In this document: positions 31,469 through 39,114 of the stretch, in pieces
Layout: every line of letters starts with the position of its first letter
Numbering within the stretch: position 1 is the first letter of the stretch
Notes under the pieces: generated by a model
Databases searched by the model: none
Seen by the model: only the letters and a program-made list of their open reading frames with translations
Told to the model about the DNA's origin: nothing
Position numbers and translations under genes: made by a program
Assembly (NCBI GenBank): GCA_934675735.1
Contig: CAKURR010000004.1
Location: 65,801 to 129,800 of the forward strand
Length of the DNA stretch: 64,000 nt
Source of the DNA: an uncultured Clostridia bacterium
GTDB taxonomy: Bacteria; Bacillota; Clostridia; Christensenellales; Aristaeellaceae
Direction of reading: 5' to 3'

Positions 31469-32860
31469 TTATGATTCGGTCGGTTCGGGGGTTTCGACGG
31501 GGAAGTAATACTTTTGATACACGTCGCGGGCGCGCAGCACGCGGGAGGCATACGCCGCGGTATCCTGCGTCGGGATGACGTCGAGCGTCACGCCGTCGGC
31601 GCTGTATTGCGGATTCTTCAGCCAGCTGTCCACGTTGCCCTGTCCGGCGTGGTAGGCGCAGACGATTTTTGTCGCGTCGCCGCCGAAACGCCGCGACAGG
31701 TAGCCGAGGTACCATGTGCCGTAACGGATGTTGGTTTCGGGGTCATAGAGGTTGTCGAACGAATAGCCCGCGCCGTCCTCGTTGTATTTGTGGGCGACCC
31801 ATTCGGCGGTATCGGGCATCAGCTGCATCAGCCCGCGCGCGCCCAGTCGGCTTTCGGCCTTCGGGTCGAAGCTCGATTCGCAGAGGATGACGGCGGAGAC
31901 GAGCGCGGGGTCTAGGTTCTGCTCGCCTGCGTACAGCGTGATGAGGTCGCTGTAATACAGCGGATGCTGTGCGCGTTCGGCGGCTTCGGCCTCGAGGCGG
32001 CGGCGCTCCTCCTGCTTGGCGAGATAGGTCTTGGTGATGGATACCGCGCCCGTAACGAGCAGAATCAGTGCCAGCGCGAGCGCGAAGAAGCGCACGGGCG
32101 CGGGCAGACCGTCAAACGGCGAACGCGCGCGGGATACGCGGCTGCGGCGGGGGGCGTCCTCCGTCTCAATCGGCACGACGCGGACGGCGCGGCGCGGCAC
32201 GGCGGGCCTTTCCGGCGGCACATTGTCGGAGAGATTGAGCGTTTGCGGCGGCCGTCTGCGGCGCACGGGCGCGGCGGATGGAGCGATGGCCTCGAGCAGC
32301 GCGTCCGCCTGCTTCTGCGTCTGTTCGACTGTGCCGCTCGTGTCGATGACGGCGTCTGCGCGGCGGATTTTTTCATCCAGCGGCATTTGCGAATCGATGC
32401 GGTGCTCGGCCTGTTCGCGGCTCAGCCCGTCGCGCTCAAAAAGGCGGCGAATCTGCGTTTCGCGGTCTGCGCGGACGACCCAAACGGCGTTGAACATCGA
32501 TTCCATGCCGCATTCATACAGCAGTGGGATATCGCCGATAACAATCTGCCCGCGCGCGTCGAACTGCGTCACCTGACGGCGGATTTCTGCGAGAATCATC
32601 GGGTGCAGAATGGCGTTGAGCGTTTCGCGCTTTTGCGCGTCGGCAAAGACGATTTGCCCGAGCTTGGCGCGGTCGAGCGCCGCGCCCGAAAACACATTGT
32701 CGCCGAACGCTTTGCGGATTTCGGGCAGAGCCGCGCCGCCCTCCGCCGTCAGCGCGCGCGAAATCGCGTCCGCATCGACGATTTGACAGCCCTTTTGTTT
32801 CAGATATTGGCTGACGGTGCTTTTACCGCAGGCAATGGAACCGGTCAAACCGATTTTCAT
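31469..32860 (-). CDS. coaE: Fusion: dephospho-CoA kinase (N-terminal) - transmembrane helix - lytic transglycosylase (C-terminal)
   Basis: Residues 1 to about 195 are a complete dephospho-CoA kinase: P-loop GSIACGKST at 7-15, VDADAISR, IGDIPLLYE, RRADAVIDTSG. This is the last CoA synthesis step, cytoplasmic. A basic, Pro/Arg-rich linker (about 196-256) leads to one transmembrane helix (257-276) and a charged stretch (280-300). A soluble lytic transglycosylase domain follows, with catalytic Glu328 in ILCESSFDPKAESRLGARGL, QLMPDTAEW, and AYHAGQGNVDSW. Topology would put the kinase inside and the muramidase-like domain outside. No stop, frameshift or plausible internal start separates the parts. 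ATG 32860 has GGAGG upstream. It lies downstream of polA; coaE next to a separate transglycosylase gene is common in Clostridia. Confidence 0.88.
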   Translation of the reverse strand: MKIGLTGSIACGKSTVSQYLKQKGCQIVDADAISRALTAEGGAALPEIRKAFGDNVFSGAALDRAKLGQIVFADAQKRETLNAILHPMILAEIRRQVTQFDARGQIVIGDIPLLYECGMESMFNAVWVVRADRETQIRRLFERDGLSREQAEHRIDSQMPLDEKIRRADAVIDTSGTVEQTQKQADALLEAIAPSAAPVRRRRPPQTLNLSDNVPPERPAVPRRAVRVVPIETEDAPRRSRVSRARSPFDGLPAPVRFFALALALILLVTGAVSITKTYLAKQEERRRLEAEAAERAQHPLYYSDLITLYAGEQNLDPALVSAVILCESSFDPKAESRLGARGLMQLMPDTAEWVAHKYNEDGAGYSFDNLYDPETNIRYGTWYLGYLSRRFGGDATKIVCAYHAGQGNVDSWLKNPQYSADGVTLDVIPTQDTAAYASRVLRARDVYQKYYFPVETPEPTES

Positions 32861-32872
32861 AGATGTCCTCCG

Positions 32873-33101
32873 AGGGGGCGGGGGGGAACGTGGGGGCTTT
32901 GCCCCAAACCCCACCAGAAACCTGAGGTTTCTGGACTTCCCGCATAAATGGATTGGGATAATGAATAAACGAAGAAGGAAGGTCAATTCATGCAAGACCT
33001 GCTTATAAGATTTGAAAGAAATAAATCATAGGCGCGAAGCGAAGAAGGGAGTTTGAGAGATGAAATCCCTCAAGCGGGGATTGAGGCGGCAGCCCCATCG
33101 T
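32873..33101. repeat. Three-hairpin palindromic intergenic element, copy 10 (between polA and coaE)
   Basis: On the + strand: hairpin 1 GGGGGC/GCCCC, hairpin 2 CCAGAAACCT/AGGTTTCTGG, a degenerate hairpin 3 region, then the inverted half with GAGGGATTT/AAATCCCTC-type pairing (around TGAGAGATGAAATCCCTCA) and GGGGATTGAGGCGGCAGCCCC. It fills the spacer from the polA stop to the coaE ribosome-binding site. Confidence 0.75.
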
Positions 33102-33103
33102 CC

Positions 33104-35662
33104 TTACTTCGTGTCATACCACGAGCGGCCGGAATGAACGTCTGCAATCAACGGCACGCGCAGCGACGCGGCGCTTTCCATGCAGCGGCGCAGAAGCGCT
33201 TCCACCTGCTCGCGCTCGGTTTCCGGCGCTTCGACAATCAGCTCGTCGTGCACCTGCAAAATCAGCTTTGCCGCCAGACCCGAGACTTTCAGCTCGTCGT
33301 GCACGGCGTTCATCGCAATCTTGATGATGTCTGCCGCCGCGCCCTGCACGGGCGTGTTCATCGCGGCGCGCTCGCCGAATTGGCGGCGGTTGTAGTTTGG
33401 GCTGCTCAGCTCCGGCAGGGGACGGCGGCGGCCGTACATTGTGACGGAATAGCCCTCCGCCTTGCCCTGACTGACGCACGCATCCATAAACCGATGAATC
33501 GCCGGATAGCGCGCAAAATAGCGCGCGATGAACTCGGCGGCTTCCTTGCGGGAGATGTGCAGGTTGGAGGCCAGACCGAAATCGCTGATGCCGTAGACAA
33601 TGCCGAAATTGACGGCCTTTGCGCTCGAGCGCATCTGCGGCGTGACCTCGTCAAGCGGCACGCCGTAAACCTCCGCCGCCGTTCGGGCGTGAATATCCTG
33701 CCCGAGCGTGAAGGCCTCGCACATCGCCTCGTCGCCCGAAAGATGGGCGAGCAGGCGCAGCTCAATCTGCGAGTAATCCGCATCGACGAGCACGCTGCCC
33801 GTCGGCGCGATGAACGCGCGGCGGATTTCGCGGCCCATCGGCGTGCGCACGGGGATATTCTGCAAATTCGGCTCGCTGGAGGAAATACGCCCCGTCGCGG
33901 CGATGGTCTGGTCAAACCAGGTGTGAATGCGCCCGTCGCGCCCCGTCAGCCGAAGCAGACCGTCGATATACGTGCTCTTGAGCTTGGCGACCTGCCGATA
34001 GAGCAGAATCTTTTCCACGGCGGGGTGCAGCTCGGCCAGCTCGTTTAAGGTCTCCGCGTCGGTGGAATAGCCGCGCGCGGTCTTTTTCTTCGCGGGCAGG
34101 CCCAGCGTGTCAAAGAGCACGCTGCCCAGCTGCTGCGGGCTGTTCAAATTGAACGGCGCAACGCCGCACAGGTCAAAGATTTCCGTTTTCAGCTCCGCAA
34201 TCTGCTTGTCATACTGCGCGCCCAGCCGCGTCAGCTCGTCTTTATCCACGAGGAAGCCGTCGCGTTCCATGTCGTAAAGCGTCAGCAGCAGCGGCAGTTC
34301 GATTTCGCGGTAAAGCCTGGTCATCTCCTGCTCGTCCAGCGCGCGCTCGTCCGCGAGCGTCTGTTCCAGCAGGGCGGCGGCGTTTTCCGGCGCGTCGTAT
34401 TTGCCGCTCTGCGGGGCGAGCAGATACTGCATCAGCTGGTCGTCGTCAAACGTCGCCGTGACGGCCAGCCCCCACGGCGCAAGCTCGGTTTTCAGCCGCT
34501 TGGCGTTCCAGAGGATGAGCGGGCGCGCGCCCGTCAGCAGGGGAGAGAGCGCTTTCGCCGCGCCGAGCGGGTCGAGTCCGCCGCCGAGCAGCCCCTGAGC
34601 GTAGGGAATGAGCGCCCGAACGCTGTCCTCCGCCGCGAAGGAGACGCCGTCCTCCCGCATGAGCAGGGCGACGCGCGCATCCGTCGGCAGGGCGGCGAGA
34701 AATTCGGCGATTTCCGCATCGGAAACCAGCTGCCGCTCGTCCTGCCACACAATCTGCGGCGCGGCGGGGGCGCTTTCCTCCGCGCGGAGGCCGGAAAGCT
34801 GCAAAAGGCGGCTCGTCAGGGTTTTTAGCCCCAGCTGCTCAAACAGCGGCAATACGCCCGTCATGTCGCCCAGACGGCAATCCTCCAGCGTCACGTCGTC
34901 CAGCGGCACATAACGCGTGATGGTCGCGATTTTTTTGCTCATCAGGCCGGACATGCGCCCGTCGAGCATCTTTTCGCGCTGCTTGCCCTTGAGGTCGGTA
35001 TCCGCATGGTCAAGCGCGTTTTCCAGCGTGCCGTAAGCGGTCAGCAGTTTGACCGCCGTCTTTTCGCCGATGCCGGGCACGCCGGGGATATTGTCGCTCG
35101 CGTCGCCCATCAGGCCCTTCAAATCAGGAATCTGTGCGGGGGTCACGCCGAAATCCTCGAGCACCTTTTCGGGCGTGTAGCGAACCACGTCGCTCACGCC
35201 GCGCTTGGTATAGAGCACGTTGCTCGTCTCGGTGACCAGCTGCATGGAATCGCGGTCGCCCGTGACCAGCAGCGCGGGGATGCCCGCTTCTTCGCAGCGG
35301 CGAGCGAACGTGCCCAGAATGTCGTCGGCCTCAAAGGTCGGGCAGGTCAGAATCTTCACGCCCATCTTTTCCAGACATTCGCGCACCAAATCAAACTGCG
35401 GGCGCAGCTCGGGCGCAGTCGGCTTGCGGCCCGCCTTGTATTCGCTGTAATCCTTGTGGCGGAAGGTCGGGCCGTGCAGGTCGAACGCCACCGCCAGATA
35501 GCGCGGATGCTCGTCGCCGACCACCTTGAAGAGCATGGAAAGAAAGCCGAAAACGGCATTGGTATACACGCCGTCCGCGTTGGAGAGCGGGGGCAGGGCG
35601 TGGAAAGCGCGGTGCATGAGGCTGTTGCCATCGACGATGACAAAGGTATCCGGCTGTGACAT
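33104..35662 (-). CDS. polA: DNA polymerase I
   Basis: The 852-residue protein has a 5'-3' exonuclease domain (about 1-290; FVIVDGNSLMHRAFHALPPL, DRDSMQLV, GLMGDASDNIPGVPGIGEKTA), a middle domain in which I find none of the DEDD proofreading motifs, and the family A polymerase domain (about 480-852; DADYSQIELRLLAHLSGD, AKAVNFGIVYGISDFGL, and motif C VHDELIVEAP). It therefore fills gaps and removes primers but probably lacks proofreading, like the Bacillus enzyme. ATG 35662 has AAGGGAG 8 bases upstream; codons further upstream are not conserved. It is first in a transcript with coaE-transglycosylase and the solute-binding protein. Confidence 0.96.
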   Translation of the reverse strand: MSQPDTFVIVDGNSLMHRAFHALPPLSNADGVYTNAVFGFLSMLFKVVGDEHPRYLAVAFDLHGPTFRHKDYSEYKAGRKPTAPELRPQFDLVRECLEKMGVKILTCPTFEADDILGTFARRCEEAGIPALLVTGDRDSMQLVTETSNVLYTKRGVSDVVRYTPEKVLEDFGVTPAQIPDLKGLMGDASDNIPGVPGIGEKTAVKLLTAYGTLENALDHADTDLKGKQREKMLDGRMSGLMSKKIATITRYVPLDDVTLEDCRLGDMTGVLPLFEQLGLKTLTSRLLQLSGLRAEESAPAAPQIVWQDERQLVSDAEIAEFLAALPTDARVALLMREDGVSFAAEDSVRALIPYAQGLLGGGLDPLGAAKALSPLLTGARPLILWNAKRLKTELAPWGLAVTATFDDDQLMQYLLAPQSGKYDAPENAAALLEQTLADERALDEQEMTRLYREIELPLLLTLYDMERDGFLVDKDELTRLGAQYDKQIAELKTEIFDLCGVAPFNLNSPQQLGSVLFDTLGLPAKKKTARGYSTDAETLNELAELHPAVEKILLYRQVAKLKSTYIDGLLRLTGRDGRIHTWFDQTIAATGRISSSEPNLQNIPVRTPMGREIRRAFIAPTGSVLVDADYSQIELRLLAHLSGDEAMCEAFTLGQDIHARTAAEVYGVPLDEVTPQMRSSAKAVNFGIVYGISDFGLASNLHISRKEAAEFIARYFARYPAIHRFMDACVSQGKAEGYSVTMYGRRRPLPELSSPNYNRRQFGERAAMNTPVQGAAADIIKIAMNAVHDELKVSGLAAKLILQVHDELIVEAPETEREQVEALLRRCMESAASLRVPLIADVHSGRSWYDTK

Positions 35663-35699
35663 GGCGGTCTCCCTTCGGCAGATAAAATCATTCATGCTT

Positions 35700-35728
35700 A
35701 TGATATCACAAAGGCGGAAAAAATACAA
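35700..35728 (-). promoter_or_regulatory. Promoter of polA
   Basis: On the - strand, TTGTAT (35728-35723) and TATCAT (35705-35700) with 17-bp spacing, about 38 bp before the polA ATG. Confidence 0.6.
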
Positions 35729-35745
35729 ACGGATTGGCGGGATAA

Positions 35746-35779
35746 CCAAAAGCGCCCTGCCGACGCGGGCAGAGCGCTT
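35746..35779 (-). terminator. Probable terminator of copA (- strand)
   Basis: Read on the - strand, AAGCGCTCTGCC/GGCAGGGCGCTT (one mismatch) with a 6-base loop is followed by TTTTGG. The T-run is short. Confidence 0.6.
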
Positions 35780-35797
35780 GAAAGAGACTGCGAAAAA

Positions 35798-36010
35798 TCA
35801 GCCGACGATATCCGTCACCTTGTAATCCTTGTCCTCGACGGCTTTCTTGAGCACGGCGTTATCCACAGCCTTGCTGAGGGTCACGACGGCGGTGCCGCTG
35901 GTGTGGCTGACCTCGGCGGCGGCGACGCCGTCAACCGCTTCGAGCGCCTTCTTCACGGCGGCTTCGCAGTGGCCGCACATCATGCCTTCAATCTTCATCG
36001 TCTTTTCCAT
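35798..36010 (-). CDS. copZ: Possible stand-alone copper chaperone CopZ from an internal start inside copA
   Basis: Within the copA frame, a perfect AAGGAGG (36025-36019) lies 8 bases before ATG 36010. Starting there gives a 70-residue HMA protein (MEKTMKIEGMMCGHCEAAVK) of normal CopZ length with the Cys-x-x-Cys copper site. The linker peptide KKHHKEETT encodes this ribosome-binding site, which suggests an ancestral separate gene whose upstream stop was lost, or a deliberate dual product: ATPase-tethered and free chaperone. The start signals are directly visible; expression of the short form is inference. Confidence 0.5.
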   Translation of the reverse strand: MEKTMKIEGMMCGHCEAAVKKALEAVDGVAAAEVSHTSGTAVVTLSKAVDNAVLKKAVEDKDYKVTDIVG

Positions 36011-38314
36011 GGTTGTTTCCTCCTTGTGATGTTTCTTTTTGATTTTTTTATCTTTCCCTGCATCATGCAGCTTGAAAAGATTCAGTCTCAGCGCGTTGGA
36101 GACCACGCAGAAGCTCGACAGGCTCATCGCCGCCGCGCCGAACATGGGGTTGAGCGTCCAGCCGAAAATCGGAATCCATACGCCCGCGGCCAGCGGAATG
36201 CCGATGACGTTGTAGAAGAACGCCCAGAACAGGTTTTCGTGGATGTTGCGCAGCGTGGCACGGCTCAGGCGAATGGCAGCGGGCACATCGCTCAGCAGGC
36301 TCTTCATCAGCACAACGTCGGCCGCGTCGATGGCCACATCCGTGCCCGCGCCGATGGCAATGCCGATATCCGCGCGGGTGAGGGCGGGCGCGTCGTTGAT
36401 GCCGTCGCCAACCATCGCGACCTTGCCCTGCTTTTGCAGTTTGCGAATGACGCTTTCCTTCCCCTCCGGCAGAACACCCGCGATCACCTCGTCCACGCCG
36501 GCCTGACGGCCGATGGCGCGCGCGGTCTTTTCGTTGTCGCCCGTGAGCATCACGACGTGGATGCCCATGTTGCGCAGCGCGGCAATCGCGGCGGGGCTGT
36601 CCTCCTTGATGACGTCGGCCACGGCGATGACGCCCGCCAGCTTGCCGCCCTTGGCGAAGAGCAGCGGCGTTTTGCCCTCTTCCGCAAGGGCCTCGGCCTT
36701 ATCGCGCAGCGTCTGCGGCACGTCGGTCTGGGTGGAGATGAAAGCGAAGCTGCCGCCCAGCAGCGTTTCGCCGTTCAGCGTCGCGGTCAGGCCGTTGCCG
36801 GGCAGGGCGCGGAAATCGGCGGTTTCCGAAACGGTCAGCTTATCCTCTTCGGCGCGCAGCATGACGGCGCGGGCGAGGGGATGTTCGCTGCGCTGCTCGA
36901 GCGCGGCGGCGAGGGAGAGGAGCGCGGTTTCGGTCATCCCGTCGGCAGGCAGCACGTCGGTCACGCGCGGCTCGCCCTTGGTGATGGTGCCGGTCTTATC
37001 CAGCGCGACGATTTCGGTCTTGCCGGTTTCCTCCAGCGCGACGGCGGTCTTGAACAGAATGCCGTTCTTCGCGCCGAGGCCGTTGCCGACCATGATGGCG
37101 ACCGGCGTCGCCAGACCGAGCGCGCACGGGCAGCTGATGACCAGCACAGAGATGCCGCGCGCCAGCGCGAAGCCGATGGGTTTGCCGCAGAGCAGCCACA
37201 CGGCGGTGGTGATGACGGCGATGGTGATGACCGTCGGCACGAACACGCCGGAGACCTTGTCGGCGACCTTCGCGATCGGCGCTTTCGTCGCCGCCGCGTC
37301 GGAAACCATCTTGATGATTTGGGAGAGGGTCGTATCCTCGCCGACGCGCGTCGCTTCGCAGCGCAGGAAGCCGGACTGATTCGTCGTCGCGGCGGAAACG
37401 CTGTCGCCGACGGTCTTATCCACGGGGATGCTTTCGCCCGTCAGCGCGGATTCGTTCACGGCGCTTTCGCCTTCCAGAATCACGCCGTCCACGGGGATGT
37501 TTTCGCCCGGGCGGACGACGAACACATCGCCGCGCTTCACCTGAGCAATCGGCACGGCGACCTCCTGCCCGTTGCGGATGAGCGTCGCGGTTTGCGGGGC
37601 GAGCTTCATCAGGCTCTTGAGCGCGTCGGTCGTCTTGCCCTTGGAGCGGGCCTCGAGCATTTTGCCGACGGTAATCAGCGCCAGAATCATGGCGGCGGAT
37701 TCAAAATAGAACTCGTGCATGTAGCTCATAACAGCCGCCGCGTCGCCGCGCACTTGTGCGCCCGTCATGGCAAAGAGGGCGTAGGTGCTGTAACCGAAGG
37801 ACGCGGTCGCGCCCAGCGCCACGAGCGTATCCATATTCGGTGCGCCGTGGAACAGCGACTTGAAGCCGTTGATGAAGAATTTCCGGTTGATGACCATGAC
37901 GGCGATGGTCAGCAGCATCTGAATCAGGCCCATGGCGACGTGGTTGCCGTCAAAGAACGACGGCAGCGGCCAGCCCCACATCATGTGGCCCATCGAGAAA
38001 TACATCAATACGATGAGGAAGCCCAGCGACGCGATTAAGCGGCGCTTGAGCGCCGGCGTTTCGTGGTCGGCCAGCGCGTCCTCCTGCTCGGCGATGCTCG
38101 GGGCGGATTGCGCCGCGCCCTTGAGCGACGCGCCGTAGCCCGCCGCCTGCACGGCGGAGATGACCGCGTCCGGCGTGGCCGTGCCTTCCACGCCCATCGA
38201 ATTGGTCAGCAGGCTGACCGAACAGCTCGTCACGCCCGGCACGGCGGAAACGGCCTTTTCCACACGGGCGCTGCAAGCCGCGCAGCTCATGCCCGTTACG
38301 GTATATTGTTCCAT
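35798..38314 (-). CDS. copA: Copper-translocating P-type ATPase with N-terminal HMA and C-terminal CopZ-like HMA domain
   Basis: CopA exports Cu(I) across the membrane. The 838-residue protein has an N-terminal metal-binding domain (GMSCAAC, 1 to about 68), eight predicted transmembrane helices, the metal-site motif CPC at 395-397 (SCPCALGLATP), the phosphorylated Asp439 in DKTGT, SEHPLARAV in the nucleotide domain, and GDGINDAPAL. After the last helix a Lys/His-rich linker leads to a second HMA domain (about 768-838, GMMCGHCEAAV) that looks like a whole CopZ chaperone fused in frame. ATG 38314 has AAAGGAG upstream. It lies downstream of csoR with a repeat element between, and is presumably copper-induced. 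Confidence 0.95.
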   Translation of the reverse strand: MEQYTVTGMSCAACSARVEKAVSAVPGVTSCSVSLLTNSMGVEGTATPDAVISAVQAAGYGASLKGAAQSAPSIAEQEDALADHETPALKRRLIASLGFLIVLMYFSMGHMMWGWPLPSFFDGNHVAMGLIQMLLTIAVMVINRKFFINGFKSLFHGAPNMDTLVALGATASFGYSTYALFAMTGAQVRGDAAAVMSYMHEFYFESAAMILALITVGKMLEARSKGKTTDALKSLMKLAPQTATLIRNGQEVAVPIAQVKRGDVFVVRPGENIPVDGVILEGESAVNESALTGESIPVDKTVGDSVSAATTNQSGFLRCEATRVGEDTTLSQIIKMVSDAAATKAPIAKVADKVSGVFVPTVITIAVITTAVWLLCGKPIGFALARGISVLVISCPCALGLATPVAIMVGNGLGAKNGILFKTAVALEETGKTEIVALDKTGTITKGEPRVTDVLPADGMTETALLSLAAALEQRSEHPLARAVMLRAEEDKLTVSETADFRALPGNGLTATLNGETLLGGSFAFISTQTDVPQTLRDKAEALAEEGKTPLLFAKGGKLAGVIAVADVIKEDSPAAIAALRNMGIHVVMLTGDNEKTARAIGRQAGVDEVIAGVLPEGKESVIRKLQKQGKVAMVGDGINDAPALTRADIGIAIGAGTDVAIDAADVVLMKSLLSDVPAAIRLSRATLRNIHENLFWAFFYNVIGIPLAAGVWIPIFGWTLNPMFGAAAMSLSSFCVVSNALRLNLFKLHDAGKDKKIKKKHHKEETTMEKTMKIEGMMCGHCEAAVKKALEAVDGVAAAEVSHTSGTAVVTLSKAVDNAVLKKAVEDKDYKVTDIVG

Positions 38315-38330
38315 AAAGGACTCCTTTCAT

Positions 38331-38481
38331 AGGGGAAACGTTTGGGGCTTTGCCCCAAGCCCCACAAGGGAACTGAGTTCCCTTGACCTTCCGCCTTGCT
38401 TCGCGGCATGCCGCGAAGCGGAGGAGGGAAGTCCAGAAACCTCAGGTTTCTGGCAGGGTTTGGGACAGCGTCCCAACGTAC
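38331..38481. repeat. Three-hairpin palindromic intergenic element, copy 11 (between csoR and copA)
   Basis: Hairpin 1 TTGGGGC/GCCCCAA, hairpin 2 AAGGGAACT/AGTTCCCTT, a compact central hairpin (CTTCGCGGCATGCCGCGAAG), then hairpin 2 CCAGAAACCT/AGGTTTCTGG and hairpin 1 TTGGGAC/GTCCCAA. The two halves share the central hairpin, so the whole copy is one continuous palindrome. Confidence 0.88.
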
Positions 38482-38491
38482 ACTTCCGTGT

Positions 38492-38806
38492 TTACCGCAT
38501 CAGCTTTTGAAGCGTGGTCAAAAGCTCGTCGATGGTTTCGTCCTTGCCGTCGCGGATGTCCTGCGCGACGCAGGTTTTGATGTGGTTGGCCAGCAACACC
38601 TTCGAGAAGCTGTTCAGCGCCGCGCTTGCCGCCGCAACCTGGGTCAGAATATCGGGACAGTATGCGTCTTTTTCAACCATGCCGCGAATGCCGCGAATCT
38701 GCCCTTCAATGCGGCTGAGCCGATTGAGCAGGTCGCGCTCTTCTTTGTCATCCCGATGTTTGGTTCGGCAATGGCAGCAACAGGCTTTTTCTTCATCATC
38801 ACTCAT
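38492..38806 (-). CDS. csoR: Copper-sensing transcriptional repressor CsoR
   Basis: The 104-residue all-helical CsoR/RcnR-family protein has the conserved core LLNRLSRIEGQIRGIRGMV. The Cu(I) ligand set is Cys-His-Cys: Cys in DAYCPDIL, His and Cys in LLANHIKTCV, the pattern of true copper sensors. A short Cys/His-rich N-terminus (CCCHCRTKH) precedes the core and might be an extra metal site. ATG 38806 has CGAGGTGAAAAGC upstream (GAGGTG). It lies upstream of copA in the same direction; its own promoter contains a matching operator. Confidence 0.95.
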   Translation of the reverse strand: MSDDEEKACCCHCRTKHRDDKEERDLLNRLSRIEGQIRGIRGMVEKDAYCPDILTQVAAASAALNSFSKVLLANHIKTCVAQDIRDGKDETIDELLTTLQKLMR

Positions 38807-38830
38807 GCTTTTCACCTCGCTTGCGGCGAT

Positions 38831-38859
38831 ATTATATACCCCTTGGGGGTATCTGTCAA
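38831..38859 (-). promoter_or_regulatory. csoR-copA promoter with CsoR operator between -35 and -10
   Basis: On the - strand, TTGACA (38859-38854) and TATAAT (38836-38831) are separated by 17 bp. The spacer holds a near-palindrome (ATACCCCCAAGGGGTAT), the G/C-tract dyad typical of CsoR sites. Bound CsoR would block RNA polymerase directly; copper would release it. Confidence 0.88.
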
Positions 38860-39001
38860 GGGGCAATTTAACGGCTTTCATCGCGCAGACGGAAGGAGTT
38901 GTAAAAAATGAAGTACAAACTTAAATTCATTTAATTATCGTCAGAATCAACACTGTAATTCTAAAGAATTGCAGGAAGTAAGAAAATATGAGTCAAAAAC
39001 A

Positions 39002-39030
39002 TTGACGACAGGCGAAAAAAGCGCTATACT
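39002..39030 (+). promoter_or_regulatory. Promoter of the type III glutamine synthetase gene
   Basis: TTGACG (39002-39007) and TATACT (39025-39030) with 17-bp spacing. The roughly 80-base leader that follows contains a small GTCGC/GCGAC hairpin (39082-39095) but no riboswitch that I can identify. Confidence 0.8.
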
Positions 39031-39114
39031 GACGCACGTTAATTGCAAACGGCAAACACAAAAGCCGATTGCCTGAGCACCGTCGCGCACGCGACGCAGA
39101 TGGGAGAGATTAGA

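Noticed and set aside
32065..32260. Possible hidden boundary (separate transglycosylase gene) inside the CoaE fusion
   Set aside because: There is no stop, no frameshift, and no ATG, GTG or TTG with a ribosome-binding site between the kinase domain and the membrane helix.
38908..38934. Eight-codon frame (MKYKLKFI) with AAGGAG upstream, between csoR and glnA
   Set aside because: Too short to support, upstream of the glnA promoter so not in its leader, and without a promoter of its own that I could identify.
39031..39114. Possible glutamine riboswitch or ANTAR double hairpin in the glnA leader
   Set aside because: Only one small hairpin is visible and no conserved motif of either class could be matched by eye.
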